From positions 38,501-102,500 of the forward strand of contig CAJNDS010001280.1 of NCBI GenBank assembly GCA_905221605.1: 64,000 bases of DNA, given 5' to 3'. Of the stretch, positions 44,401 through 55,829 are shown piece by piece. The notes under the pieces are model-generated. The model was not told where the DNA came from. It was given only the letters and a program-made list of their open reading frames with translations, and made no database searches. The number at the start of each line of letters is the position of its first letter. Positions within the stretch are counted from its first letter, which is position 1. The stretch comes from Symbiodinium natans. Taxonomy: Eukaryota > Sar > Dinophyceae > Suessiales > Symbiodiniaceae. The position numbers and the translations under genes were made by a program.

Positions 44401-44407
44401 GGTTTAG

Positions 44408-44510
44408 GTTGGGATGTTCCTCCTTATGCTAACAGTTCTTAATAGGCATTATAATTGGGGCTCCTATAATCCCCACTAAGGACTATTTGTATAAGGGGGA
44501 ACATCCCAAG
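44408..44510 (+). mobile_element. Foldback element GTTGGGATGTTCC...GGAACATCCCAAG (copy 1)
   Basis: Left gttgggatgttcctccttat and right ataagggggaacatcccaag are inverted over 20 bp. It begins GT and ends AG next to a G, the pattern of an introner. A diverged copy is at 56670-56772 and a right half at 18632-18708. Confidence 0.7.
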
Positions 44511-45001
44511 GTTTAGAGATTTGGGGACAAGAAAGGGTGAGCTTCCATGAGCATGCTTGTCTTATAGATTTTTTAGGGACTGGGGGGCTTGAAAGGCTTG
44601 TAGATCTGCGGGACGTTGCTCAAGATACCTGCTACTAAAGATAACCACAAGGCAGGTTTCCCCTAAACCCTAAACCCTAAACCCTAAACCCTAAACCCTA
44701 AACCCTAAACCCTAAACCCTAAACCCCTGCAATCCCCCCCCCCCCCCCCTCCATCTGAGCACCTCGCGCCTCTTCGATCGACTTGTCCTTCGGGGCTTTG
44801 TTGTGGGGTTTAGGATTTAGGTTTAGGGTTTAGGGTTTAGGGTTTAGGGTTTAGGGTTTAGGGTTTAGGGTCTAGGGTTTAGGGTTTAGGGTCTAGGGTT
44901 TAGGGTTTAGGGTTTAGGGTTCGAGAATTTAGGGAGGTCTGTGGGAGTTTGGCAAGGACCCAAACGCTGAACCCCTAAACCCTCCTGCCTGCGGGTTCAA
45001 G

Positions 45002-45073
45002 AGCAGCGCTTCTTGGTAGCAAGCCTGTCGCGGAAAGGAGCTCCACTCGTTGTCAAGGCTCTGAGGGCTTTGG
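45002..45073 (+). other. Candidate 72-bp exon with GTTTAGGG donor
   Basis: Acceptor GCGGGTTCAAG|, frame EQRFLVASLSRKGAPLVVKA, donor GCTTTGG|GTTTAGGG at the first base of the next repeat block. Strand preference is good because the opposite strand is less protein-like. Confidence 0.35.
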
Positions 45074-45409
45074 GTTTAGGGTTTAGGGTTTAGGGGTTAG
45101 GGTTTAGGGTTTAGGGTTAAGGGTTTAGGGCCGGGCTCAGGGTAAACACCTGAGGGAGGGGTGGCAATCTGGGGTGTAGGCCTCTTGAATTTGCAAGAGC
45201 ACTACATAACCCTAAACCCTAAACCCTCAACCCTCAACCCTCAACCCTCAACCCTAAACCCTAAACCCTAAACCCTAAACCCTAAACCCTAAACCCTTCA
45301 AGGTTAGGGTTTTAAGCTTGGGCTTCGGTGCTCGGGGTGCGAAGGCTTCGGGCCTCACTTCAGGGCGCAGGGACGGCTGCTTCGGAGCAGCTCAGTGTCT
45401 GGTTTCGGG

Positions 45410-45507
45410 GTTAGGGTTTAGGGTTTAGGGTTTAGGGTTTAGGGTTTAGGGTTTAGGGTTTAGGGTTTAGGGTTTAGGGTTTAGGGTTTAGGGTTTAGGG
45501 TTTAGGG
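45410..45507 (+). repeat. TTTAGGG array
   Basis: About 13 perfect units. Confidence 0.95.
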
Positions 45508-46076
45508 GACGACTCCTACAGGGTTGATAAGGTTTATACAAGGTTTACATAGGCTTTATATAAGCCTTTTACAAGGGTTTGTAGAAGGTTTAGAAGGTAC
45601 ATGTATGTAGGATTTGTAGGGTTTGTGGTCTAGAGATTAGAGATTAGGGCCACGCCCCAGCCCCAACACCCCCGAAACCCAAGAGCCCTGAATCGTACAT
45701 GGTCCAGTCATCTGAACCCATGGTGTCCTAACGATATTCTCTAAAAACCCTAGAACCCAAAGGGTTGAGGGTTTCGGGTTTGTTCTCTACAAGCCCGCAA
45801 ACACTTAAGGGTTTAGGGTGTAGGGTTTTGGGTCTAGGGCACCCCAAGCCCGGAAGTCAGCTTGAGAAGTGAAGGGTTTAGGGTTTAGGATTTAGGGTTT
45901 AGGGTTTAGGGTTTAGGATTTAGGGTTTAGGATTTAGGGTTTAGGGTTTCGGGTTTCGGGTTTCGTTTTTTGTTCCTGCTGGTAGGGCACACCAACCGAG
46001 CAGAAGGCACCGCACGGGTCCCCAGAGGATGTGTTTTAGAGTTTAGCATTTAGGGTTTAGGGCCCTATGAACCTTT

Positions 46077-47940
46077 TTGACCCTAAACCCAAACCAACAC
46101 CCTAGACCTATAACTTCACCTAACACAGCTAGAAGAACCGCTTCATGGATCCTCCGCAAGCCCCGTGGGCCCCCAGGAAACCCTCAAAATCATGGCTTTG
46201 CGGGCACGGCGCCCGCGTTGGATGAAAGGCTCACGAGCTGCGAGCCTACAACTGACCTCTTGAAACCGTGAAGCCTCCATTCAACCCAACCACCCGAACA
46301 AGCCCAACACCATGTAACTACCCGAGGCAACCAAGACCAGACACCCCCCGCCTAAACCCGTACCCTCAGCCCTAAACCGCCCTAAACCCCAAACCCTCAA
46401 CCGTAGAGCCCTTCTGGAGCAACCTGAGATCCTACGCTCTGACCCGCCCGTGAGCCAACTCCCCAAAATTGCAATGACCGATGCGCCGAGATCGCAAGTT
46501 GAGAGGTTAGGGTCTTGGAGCCAAGGCTTGTAGGGTCTAGGGCCCAGCCCACTGAAGCCTAAACCCTAAACCCTAAACCCTGAACCCTAAACCCTAAACC
46601 CTAAACCCTAAACCCTAAACCCGAAACCCTAAACCCTAAACCCTAAACCCTAAACCCTAAACCCTAGCTGTGTCAGGCAAAAGGCTTGGGGAGGGCGAGG
46701 AGAGTCGAAGAGGGTTTGGGGTTTAGGGTTCAGGGTTTAGGGTTTAGGGTTTAGGGTTTAGGGTTTAGGGTTTAGGGTTTAGGGATTAGGGGCGAGGTTG
46801 GATCCTCCCCACTTGGTTAGACTTGGGGTGAAAAGCAGGGGTAGCTGTACATAACAGCGGCTATCACCTTATTTGGGGTACGTTTAAGCATGATTAAGCA
46901 TACTTGCAACTACCAATGAATCTCGAGGGTACAAAGTTCAAAGAGCCATATAAGCTGAACCCTAAACGCTATAAACCCTAATATTCTAGAGGCCGAGATC
47001 TTTCGGTGCGCTAAAAGGTCTCCCATTCCCTCCCCTGACCCCACTTGGGATCGTATCGAAATACTTCCAAATTCCATGGGATCATTTAAGGGTCATTCTA
47101 GAGGAGCTTCGAACGACGATCTCTGAGGGTTTAGGGTTTAGGGCTAGAAGTCTGAAGCCTTTGCGAACTCTCGAGGCAGGAACAGGCAGATGGTCTGCAT
47201 GGGCCACAGCACAGCACACGGCTTCTAGCAATGGCCCACACTTGAAGAATCAAGAAACTTCCTAAGTGGGGCTCAGAGTAAGGTAACGATACATATACTT
47301 GCTTAGAAGCCCAATTAAAGTACTTAAGACCCTACTTAGTAAGTGCCCCGATCCTCCAAAAACTGACATGTTCCATGCACATCAGGCGCCGAAGAGCCGT
47401 GTCGCAGATTCACATGATGAGCTCTCTATATTAAGGTCCCTATTTGGGCATCCAAGATGTTAGGGGCCGCCTTATAATCGCAACCCCAAAAAGGAGCCTA
47501 ATTCAGAAAATCCCCCCCCCCCCCCACATGATGGCTGCTTTCGGGATTTCCTTGAGGCAACAAAGCTTCGTCTTGCATCCACACGTGCAACTTGGCTTCT
47601 CTCTTTGGCGCCCGGCAAAGATACCGTAGCTACCTTGCTAAGAAACCTATGAATGAAGCACAGTTCAGCCCAAAAAAGCTACGAAGCCTATCGAGCCCCA
47701 AAAGGCTAAGCAACCCATGAAGCCCCAAAAGCCCATAAACCCCCAAACCCCTAAAACCCTAAACCCCTAAACCCGTAAAATACTAAAACCCTAAACCCCT
47801 AAACCCCTAAAACAAGCCTCCAAAAAGCCTACGAAAGCCCATTCAGCCCAAACAGGTTTAGGGTTTAGGGTTTAGGGCTTAGGGCTTAGGGCTTAGGGCT
47901 TAGGCCTCAGGGCTTAGGGTTTAGGGTTTAGGGTTTAGGG
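46077..47940. other. Islands and blocks without a firm gene
   Basis: A plus frame at 46120-46271 (TASWILRKPRGPPGNPQNHG) is protein-like. CCCTAAA blocks at 46560-46668; TTTAGGG at 46718-46785 and 47858-47940. A poly-C run lies at 47512-47525. Unique sequence from 46800 to 47640 has no recognised product. Confidence 0.35.
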
Positions 47941-47941
47941 C

Positions 47942-48275
47942 TTAGAACCGCAGAGAAAATTTGATAAGGACTTCACCCAACGTCCGTCGCTTTTGCAGAC
48001 ACGGCTGCATGCTCAACCCATCGGATTCCAACAGCCACTGGTGATGAGCACGGCAAAAAAAGGCTCTAAATGGCGGCTTGCCAAAATAGGGGTACCCTTC
48101 TGGGAGAATACGCATTTTCTGTTGGCATTTCCGGGAAAATAGTCCGGGTACCTCTGTTTTGGGAAACACCCGAGTGGTCAAGGGTCAAGGGTGCTCCTTG
48201 CGGAATGAGTCCGGCTTGGCGATAAGAATGCGAGTCCGAGTTAGGAGCGAACCGCATGGCTTGCACCCACAAGCC
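47942..48275 (-). CDS. Candidate gene segment with an introner-like intron
   Basis: Minus strand. Exon 48170-48275 (acceptor CACTTAAAG|G) reads GLWVQAMRFAPNSDSHSYRQ and ends CACTCGG|GTGTTTCCC. The segment 48077-48169 starts GTGTTTCCCAAAACAGAGGT and ends CCTATTTTGGCAAG, a foldback that begins GT and ends AG. A last exon 47942-48037 (acceptor GTGCTCATCACCAG|) reads WLLESDGLSMQPCLQKRRTL to TAA. How 48038-48076 is treated is unclear, so the chain is provisional. Confidence 0.35.
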
Positions 48276-48311
48276 CTTTAAGTGCCTAGAAGGAAGAACC
48301 CCTAGAAGTCC

Positions 48312-48659
48312 CTATATACCTAAGTAGCCGCTAAATACCCAACGAATTATTTTACTTCGAACATCCCCACCCTCTCTGGGTAGAGATACTCTGGGGTTGG
48401 GCACTCTCGGGACACTCTGGGGTTGGGCACTCCAGGGACACTCTGGGGTTGGGCATTGCAGGGAATATTTGGGGCTGGGCACTTCGGTACACTCTGGGCA
48501 CTCTCTATGGACACTCTGGGGTTGGACACTCCAGGGGACACTCTGGGGTTCATCTTGGGTTGGGCACTCCAGGGACGCTCTGGGGTTGGGCACTCCAGGG
48601 ATGAGCGAGGAGTAGACCGGGCGAGGAGAAGAGTTGAGTTTAAAGTCTAACAACCCCAC
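48312..48659 (-). other. Minisatellite-derived open frame
   Basis: A unit of about 26 bp (cactctggggttgggcactc-cagggа-like) is repeated about eight times over 48375-48600. It produces Pro/Val/Cys-rich open frames on both strands, so coding status is doubtful. Confidence 0.4.
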
Positions 48660-49974
48660 ACCGAGGGTGGGGAATTATCCCTAAGGTCCCTGAAAAGGGT
48701 CCCTCCTTTAGTCCCTTGATTCAGGGCCTGCAGCGTTGCCTCTACTAGTAGCAACTGTCTCAACTCAGAACTGAAGGGTTTAGGGTTGTATGGTTTAGGC
48801 TTGAAAAGGTGCCTGTAACCCAATTACAAGTGTACCTATAACTCCATTGAAAAAGCGCCTAATGTACCCTACCTATAGTGAAAGCTGGGCTTTTGCATGC
48901 AGTTTTCATGGGGGTTCTAAACGTACCATGAACCTCAAAGTCACTCTACAAGAGACCCCCTAGGATCCCAAGCTACTTCTGAGCCAGGCAGGGAGACGAA
49001 CCTATTCAAAACCCGAACCCCCAAACCGTGGAGCTCTAAATCCCTAAACCTTTCAGCCCGAGACCTAAGCCCGTAAACCCCTAAATCCGAGAACGAACCC
49101 CAGTCATGACGGAGGAAGCTAAAACCCCAAACCGTAAACCTTAAACTCGTATGTAGCTACGCCAGCTCATAGCCGAGCAGCGCCCCGACGCGATAGCAGT
49201 ATGCGGCAAGGGTGGAGCGCAACAATTGCTTGATACGGGGTATGGGTCGTGCTAAGTAGGGTCGCGATAAGTAGGGTCGCGAGAAGTAGGGTTTAGGGTC
49301 TAGCGTTTAGGGTTTATGCACTGAACGCCCTAAAGCCTAGACCCTTAACCCTTAAGCCTAGACCCTTTCTAAACCCTAAGCCCTAAACCCTAAACCAATT
49401 TAGCTACCCATGAACCTCGAGGCATGGGTACCGTCAAATCATCCTCCACGGAAGCGGAGTAGGGTTTAGGGATTCTGGATTGGGGCCTGGGGGTTTAGGG
49501 GTACCCCAAGCATTTCAACCTAAGCCCTAAGTCCTGTACGCTACGCCTTGTACACCGATAAAACCTGAACTGAAATGCCTTATGCGGCCTGGGCCTTACC
49601 CTAAACCCTAAACCCTAAATCCTAAACCCTACACCCTAAACCCTAAACCCTTTTTAAACTCTGTACAAACGTGAAGTTAAAGGGGGCTTGAACGGCGCTT
49701 AGGGTCTGAGGGGAAGTAGCAGGGTTGGTTCCTCCTCCCCTTCCTCAGTCTCCTGTGGCTGCTCCGAGGGGATCTGGTCAACATCTCCTGCTGCGGCAGA
49801 ATCGAGGGAGCCGACTGGATGTGTGTTTAGGGTTTAGGGTCTAGGGATTAGTGGAGTTTAGGGTTTAGGGTTTAGGGTTTAGGGTTTAGGGTTCAGGGTT
49901 CAGGGTTCAGGGTTTAGGGTTTAGGGTTTAGGGTTTAGGGTTTAAGGTTTAGGGTTTAGGGTTTAGGGTTTAGG
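48660..49974. other. Eroded elements and arrays
   Basis: A diverged CTACTTGGAGG-type element is at 48815-48955. TTTAGGG/TTCAGGG block at 49825-49975; CCCTAAA at 49602-49650. No gene. Confidence 0.4.
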
Positions 49975-50098
49975 GTGGGCCTGTTTTATTACAATTCGAA
50001 TTGGCACTTTGGAAAAAGCGGAGATAAGTCTGGTTTTTCGAACGTGATACAAGAGAGCACGCTCAGTCATTCTGGTGCAGGGGGCACGCAAACAAAGG
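49975..50098 (+). other. Candidate exon whose acceptor is the repeat itself
   Basis: The frame opens right after a TTTAG|G repeat unit and reads FYYNSNWHFGKSGDKSGFSN then IQESTLSHSGAGGTQTK, ending AAAGG|GTTTGGGG. Forty-one codons plus one base. Protein-like in this frame only. Confidence 0.4.
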
Positions 50099-50172
50099 GT
50101 TTGGGGTTTGGGGTTTGGGGTTTAGGTTCAAGGTTTAAGAGTTTAGGGTTCAGGGTTTAGGGCTTCGGGTTT

Positions 50173-50300
50173 AGGGTTAGGGACCCACCAAATTCATTGG
50201 CAGTAAGCCCTAAATCCTAGCCCCAAACCCTCATTAGGGTTAGGGACCCACCAAATTCATTGGCAGTAAACCCTAATCCTAGCCCTAAACCCTAAACCCT
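50173..50300. repeat. Two-copy direct repeat of about 65 bp
   Basis: gggttagggacccaccaaattcattggcagtaa and the following CCCTAAA-like tail are repeated side by side with few differences. It contains both orientations of the telomere unit. Confidence 0.8.
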
Positions 50301-50967
50301 GAGCCCTAAACCCTAAACCCTATACTTAGTCAACGTCAACGCCCGAAGTCAATGAGCAGTCCCCAGCCTGCAGTGCCTGTTTCCGTGGCACCTGCTTTGG
50401 AGTTGTATGGGGTTTAGGGTTTAGGGTTTAGGGTTGGTTTAGGGTTTAGGGTTTAGGTAACCCAAATGTTCCCTAATACTCCCCACTACTCCCTCAGGCT
50501 CCCTGGTACCTACCCCCCATGACCCCCCCCCCCTTTTCTTCAGAACCCTATAGTTCATGGTACTTTTTAACACGACAAGTAGAACTGTACTTCTAAGCCA
50601 ATTGTAAGATGGGATTGGGGTTTATGGTGTAGAGGTTAGGTTTCAGGGTTCAGGGGTACATATAAAACCCAATGATCACCATATTAGAGCAAGGAAACTC
50701 AGGGGGCTTATAAAAGGGTTATAAGTGCAGCTACAAGTGGGTCTTACGGTTCAGGGTTAGGGTGTGCTCGAAGACATGCCTGCCCCAAGACCACCCAAAC
50801 ACCAGTCACATCAAACGGTCGTGACGTCTAGGGTACTACAACATATCTGTGACAGAGCTACTCTAGCTTGGAGGCCTCTGGCTGAACGCTCGGTAGCGGA
50901 TTTGGAAGCTTTGCAGCTAGGGTCTACAATAGGGTTTTAACCCGGCCTCGGTCACCTTTTTTGCTAG

Positions 50968-51042
50968 GCACATGTGTGAGGGCCAAGATCCCACTGTCCA
51001 GGTCTTGCAACTACGCGAGCAAACAACTCAGTTTCAGGCTAG
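50968..51042 (+). other. Candidate 75-bp exon with strong acceptor
   Basis: Acceptor TCACCTTTTTTGCTAG|G, frame HMCEGQDPTVQVLQLREQTT, possible GA donor GCTAG|GATTTAGGG. It may belong with 49975-50098 and 53105-53470 on the plus strand, but phases were not linked. Confidence 0.35.
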
Positions 51043-51248
51043 GATTTAGGGTTTAGGGTTTAGGGTTGAGGTTGAACGCCTAAACGCTAAACCCTAAACC
51101 CCAAACCCCAAACCCTAAACCCTAAACCCTAGCATATGAACCCGAAGCCCGAAACCCGACGGTCCCGAAGCCCGAAACCCGAGCGCCTCGGCTTGCTGAT
51201 CCGCCCCGAGCGATGCTCTGACTGGCACCATCTCGGCAGAGTTTAAGT

Positions 51249-51582
51249 GTAGGGTTTAGGGTTTAGGGTTTAGGGTTTAGGGTTTAGGGTTTAGGCTTTA
51301 GGGTTTAGGGTTTAGGGTTTAGGGTTTAGGGTTTAGGGTTTAGGGTTTAGGGTTTAGGGTTTAGGGTTTAGGGTTTAGGGTTTAGGGTTTAGGGTTTAGT
51401 TTTGAGGGTTTAGGGTTTAGGGCTTAGGGTTTAGGGTTAGGGTTTAGGCTTTAGGGTGTAGGGTTTAGGGTTTAGGGTTTAGGGTTTAGGGTTTAGGGTT
51501 TAGGGTTTAGGGTTTAGGGTTTAGGGTTTAGGGTTTAGGGTTTAGGGTTTAGGGTTTAGGGTTTAGGGTTTAGGGTTTAGGG
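51249..51582 (+). repeat. Longest TTTAGGG array, about 47 units
   Basis: Three perfect runs separated by single variant units (TTTAGTTTTGAGGG, CTTAGGG, TTTAGGGTG). Confidence 0.97.
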
Positions 51583-51589
51583 CAGGCAC

Positions 51590-52080
51590 AAGTGAGACTT
51601 AGTGCTCTAAGGATTCAGGGTTCAGGGTATCAAAAAAATAGAGGGCTTATCATGAGGGCTGCGTATATCAGGGTAGCCTCAACCCTAAGTCCTAAATTAC
51701 TGGGGTATCAGATGGTCTTCGGTATCAGGGTATCAGGGTATCAGCGTATCAGGGCTTAGGGTTTTGGGTTTAGGGTGGGAAGTGTAGGGGGCTCACAGGG
51801 AACAAAGCTGCAGACTCTACTAAGCACTTAAGGTGACGGTTCAGGGTTCAGGGTTTAGGGTTTAGGGTCTAGGGTTTAGGGTTTAGGGGTTAGGGTTCAG
51901 GGTGTAGGGTGTGTAGGGTGTAGGGCCTTAAACCTGAGAGGAAGAAACCTGCAACTCTGTGGAGTGGAGAGCTTTGTTGTTGAAGGCCTAAGGCAGAAGG
52001 AAATAACTCTCAAGACGGGATGCTGGATGCCCTCCCTAAACCCTAAACCCTAAACCCTCAACCCTAAACCCTAGAACCAC
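51590..52080. other. TATCAGGG variants and short blocks
   Basis: A run of ggtatcag units occurs at 51722-51755, another derivative of the heptamer. TTTAGGG/GTGTAGGG units at 51837-51925; CCCTAAA at 52034-52075. No gene. Confidence 0.5.
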
Positions 52081-52236
52081 GGGTTCCCCTACTACCCCCC
52101 TCTATACTGCCCCCCCGCCCCCCGCCCCAAGGTTTCCTCCTTGGAGAAGCTTAATTAGGCTGAATTATCGCTAAATAGCTTTCACTATGGGGGGAACCTA
52201 GGGGGGGTAGTATAGAGCTTGGTAGTAGGGGAACCC
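52081..52236. mobile_element. Foldback element, GGGTTCCCCTACTACCCC family (copy 3, complete)
   Basis: gggttcccctactacccccc (then tctatact) at the left pairs with gtatagagcttggtagtagg-ggaaccc at the right over about 35 bp. Core ttaattaggctgaattatcg. Length 156 bp. Confidence 0.75.
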
Positions 52237-53104
52237 ATGATGGAAACCCCACTACCCTTTGATTAGGGTCAGATTTCGTAAATCAGATCAGGGTGCCGAG
52301 AACCAAGTCTCAGGAACCAGTTAAGGAACGGCTAAGAACCACGGGACACTTCCGGCACCAACAGGTTAGGGAATGGAGGTAGGAGTTTAGGGTATAAAGG
52401 GAACCTTGAACCCCAAACCCTCAAGCCCCTGAACCCTAAACCCTAAACCCTAAACCCTAAACCCTGAACCCTGAACCCCAAACCCTCAAGCCCTGAACTC
52501 TAAACCCTAAACCCGAAACCCTGAACCCTAAACCCTGAATCCTTATCTTCAATACCGATCCGTTGTAGGGAAGGAGCCCGGGGAGCTGCTTCTGTCGCAA
52601 GAGTCGCAAGGATGATGTGCATTGTGCTTTACACTTTCTGGGTTTGGGGCTTAGGGTTTAGGGTTTAGGGTTCAGGGTTTAGGGTTTAGGGTTTAGGGTT
52701 TAGGGTTTAGGGTTTAGGGTTCAGGGTTCAAGGTTCAGGGTTCAGGGTTCAGGTTTAGGATTTAGGCTTATTGGGGCTAGGTCATGAAACTTGGCAAGGT
52801 TGAAAAAGCTCAGGGTTAGGGTTTGAATATCTTGGGGTTGACTTTTTCGTCGCGGTCTGACCTCAACCCGAAATCCTAACCCAAAACCCTAAACCCTCAA
52901 GGCAATAAGTACAAGCCCGAAGCCCTTAATCCTAAACCTTACCCCTTAAACCCCAGAACCCCTAACCCTGTATGTCGCCCCGGCTGAATACCCCCTAAAT
53001 CCTAAACCCTAAACCCTAAAACCCTAAAACCCTAAAACCCTAAAACCCTAAAACCCTAAACCCTAACCCTAAACCCTAAACCCTAAACCCTAAACCCGGC
53101 TGAG
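52237..53104. other. Array blocks and one exon-like island
   Basis: CCCTAAA/CCCTGAA at 52408-52545 and 52985-53096; TTTAGGG/TTCAGGG at 52655-52760. The island 52575-52616 reads KEPGELLLSQESQ on the plus strand between AG and AG|GATG. Confidence 0.4.
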
Positions 53105-53191
53105 GACCCCGGGCCAGTTCTCGTGGATGCAGCCCCTGCGAAGGAGGAACCGGCATCGGAGAGAATCTCTAAGGACACGTCCTTGGCTGGG
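53105..53191 (+). CDS. Candidate 87-bp exon
   Basis: Acceptor CCCGGCTGAG|G, then 29 codons in phase 0 (DPGPVLVDAAPAKEEPASER), donor GCTGGG|GTTCAG. An acidic, Ala/Pro-rich linker-like segment. Left flank is a CCCTAAA block. Confidence 0.4.
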
Positions 53192-53325
53192 GTTCAGTGG
53201 TGTAGGGTAGAGGGTATAGGGTAAAGGCTCTAGGGTTTAGGGCTCAGGGTTTGGGTTAGGGGGTTTGGGAGTTTGGGAGTTTGGGGATTCTGCTTTGCGG
53301 ATTTCTGTTCGGTTGTTTAGTTTAG

Positions 53326-53470
53326 CCACTGGGGTTGATCTACTACGGGCCATGCTTGCCTGCGAAACTGCAAACCCTAAACTATGGAAGCAAAACACTC
53401 TGATGCTTGCATCAAAGGGACTTATGTTAACTAGTTGTGCTTGGGGTCCGAAGCCAACTCGTAACTTGGG
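53326..53470 (+). CDS. Candidate 145-bp exon with canonical splice sites
   Basis: Acceptor GGTTGTTTAGTTTAG|, frame TGVDLLRAMLACETANPKLW then KQNTLMLASKGLMLTSCAW, donor ACTTGGG|GTAAGG. Forty-seven full codons. Not bounded by arrays on either side, yet the splice signals are strong. It may follow 53105-53191; the phases do not join directly, so another exon or site is needed. Confidence 0.4.
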
Positions 53471-53727
53471 GTAAGGTTTACAGGGTTTCGGACACACTGC
53501 AACAATTCCCTGCCCACCCTTCTATGATCCCAAAGCCCTAAACCCTAAACCCTAAACCCTAAACCCTAAACCCTAAACCCTAAACCCTAAACCCCACAAG
53601 GCGAGGAATCCAGGGCACAGGAGGGCTAAGCCCTGAGGGTGGCGGCTGGGTCTCTGGCCCCCATTTTTGGGGCAGGAACCGACATCGTCAGCTCTGTTTC
53701 GCGGTCTTAGAGGTTCGAGTTTAGGGT

Positions 53728-53909
53728 CTAGGGTTGGAGGGTTGGAGGGTTGGAGGGTTGGAGGGTTGGAGGGTTGGAGGGTTGGAGGGTTGGAGGGTTG
53801 GAGGGTTGGAGGGTTGGAGGGTTGGAGGGTTGGAGGGTTGGAGGGTTGGAGGGTTGGAGGGTTGGAGGGTTGGAGGGTTGGAGGGTTGGAGGGTTGGAGG
53901 GTTGGAGGG
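53728..53909 (+). repeat. Nonamer GGAGGGTTG array, about 20 units
   Basis: Perfect 9-bp units derived from TTTAGGG-like sequence. The Trp-Arg-Val-Gly repeat on plus and Pro-Ser-Asn-Pro repeat on minus are consequences of the 9-bp period. Confidence 0.96.
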
Positions 53910-54874
53910 CTCAAGGGTTCAGCGTTCTCTGGGTTGAGGAGGAAGGTAGGGTTTTGGCCTCCGTCGTAGCATGTCGGCCATGACTTCAGAAGGCTGCGCT
54001 TTTGTTTGCCCCCGACAGAACACACCTACCAAACTACCACCTACTTGGAGGTTCATGGTACATATAACCCACTTATACCTGTACTGAGGAGCTTCGCGGG
54101 CACAGGCCCGGGCTTCGTGGGCGGGGCTTCGTGGGCATAGGCCCGGCCTTGAGCCCCTAAACCCTTGCGACCCTAAGCCCTTGAGACCCTAAACCCTTGA
54201 GACCCTAAACCCTTGCGAACCCTATAAGTTTTGTTGTTGAGCCATCCTAATAATAAGAAGAAACTTTGTATTTCCCAATGTTATGGGAACTTCGGGTGGG
54301 TGGTATTTTCGATGTTCTAAACGACGAGTCTAAACGAGAAACTGCTCGAAGCTCTTGAACTCTTAACCCTAAACCCTAAACCCTCAACCCTAACCCTAAA
54401 CCCAAAAGAACCTAAACCCTGAAGCCCTAAACCTCTAAAGCCCTAAAGCCTAAACCTGAACCCTCAAGCCCTGAAGCCTAAACCCTAAACCCGACAGCCC
54501 TAAACCCTGAACCCTGAACCCTAAACCCTAAACTCTAAACCCTAAACCCTAAACCCTGAACCCTAAAACCTAAACCCTAAGTGCGGCCCAAGGGCAGAGC
54601 TGTTTTTGCAGAGGGGGCATCGCAGAGGCGAGGCCTCAAAGGCTGAGTCGTGTCCCGCCCTCCCTATCTCTCTGTTTCTGTCTCTGTTTAGGGTTTAGGG
54701 TTTAGGGTTTCGGGTTTCGGGTTTCGGGTTTCGGGTTTAGGGTTTAGGGTTTAGGGTTTAGGGTTTGGGGTTTAGGGTTTAGGGTTTAGAGTTTAGGGTT
54801 TAGGGTCTAGGGTCTAGGGTCTAGGGTTTAAGGTTTAGGGCTGACAATATGTATATCTGTATATATATATATAT
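53910..54874. other. Possible first exon and arrays
   Basis: A plus ATG near 53971 follows GGCCTCCGTCGTAG| and reads MSAMTSEGCAFVCPRQNTPT. Left end of a CTACTTGGAGG element at 54041. Degenerate CCCTAAA at 54365-54580; TTTAGGG/TTTCGGG at 54687-54840. Confidence 0.35.
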
Positions 54875-55015
54875 ATGCCCTTAACCCTAAACCCTATGTA
54901 CTACATTTATACATACACTGCTTACAGCCGAAGCTTGCCGTGCAAAAGCACATCGTGGCGGCGACGACGACGACATACTAGGAATGATTCTTGCTGTAAC
55001 CATTACTTGTACTAT

Positions 55016-55127
55016 CCTAGGCTGCCCAGTAACCTAGGCTTAAAAAGGGTGCCCTTTTTCCTTAAAAAGTTTATAAGGGAACCTAAACCCCCCAAAAAGG
55101 TAATAAGGGTACTACTGGGCATCCTAG
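55016..55127. mobile_element. Foldback element CTAGGCTGCCCAGTA...TACTGGGCATCCTAG
   Basis: Fifteen-base inverted ends enclose AT-rich DNA with an inner AAAAAGGGTGCCCTTTTT palindrome. Length about 112 bp; a single copy here. Confidence 0.65.
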
Positions 55128-55829
55128 TATCATGATTACTACTACTCATGATTGCTGTTGTTGTTTTGCTTGTCGCTCTACCATGTAGTACTGACAAAAC
55201 TATTTCAATGACTATTGCTACTGCTATAAACGCTCTTGCTGTAATGAGCCATGGGGCGCGGGAATTCGAACAATGACCTCTGGGGTAGTCAGCCCTAGAC
55301 CCCTGTAAACCCCAACCTAAAACTCTAAACCCTCCACCCCTAAAACTCTAAACCCCAAAACCCTAAACCCAATAAAAACCCTAAGCCCTGAACCTCTGAA
55401 ACGAAACCCTAAACCCTAAACCCTAAACCCTAAACCCTAAACTCTAAACCCTAAACCCTAAACCCTAAACCCTAAACCCTAAACCCCAAACCTCAACCGA
55501 ACTCGCTCCAAAGCGCATGGAACCCCGAAGCGTCAGGGGCTCAGGGTTCCCTGGGTCGGTTAAGGCTTGTAATCCTGGTAATAGTAAGGTTTGAGGGTTT
55601 TAGGGTTTTAGGGTTTTAGGGTTTTAGGGTTTTAGGGTTTTAGGGTTTTAGGGTTTAGGGTTTAGGGTTTAGGGTTTGGGGTTTAGGGTTTGGGGTTTGG
55701 GGTTTAGGGTTCCATGCTATAACCCTTCGGGCTTAAGGTTTAGGGTTTGCAGGTACACGCGGTAACAAACCCTGAACTCCTTAAACCCTACAGCCCCTAA
55801 AACCCTAAAGCCCGAAGCAAAACCCGAAC
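55128..55829. other. Unique AT-rich piece, then arrays
   Basis: 55128-55250 is unique AT-rich sequence with GTT/ACT triplet runs. CCCTAAA at 55405-55490; octamer TTTTAGGG units at 55592-55652, then TTTAGGG to 55712. Confidence 0.5.

Larger units (their letters stand above)
44511..46076. other. Array blocks with short exon-like islands
   Basis: CCCTAAA at 44661-44728 and 45208-45298; TTTAGGG at 44818-44925, 45066-45130 and 45410-45507. A minus island at about 44760-44800 reads KAPKDKSIEEAR and ends CGAG|GTGCTCAG. No complete gene. Confidence 0.4.

Noticed and set aside
53573-54025. 150-codon minus frame with Pro-Ser-Asn-Pro repeats and its plus Trp-Arg-Val-Gly mirror
   Set aside because: Created by the GGAGGGTTG nonamer array; flanking codons are not clearly coding.
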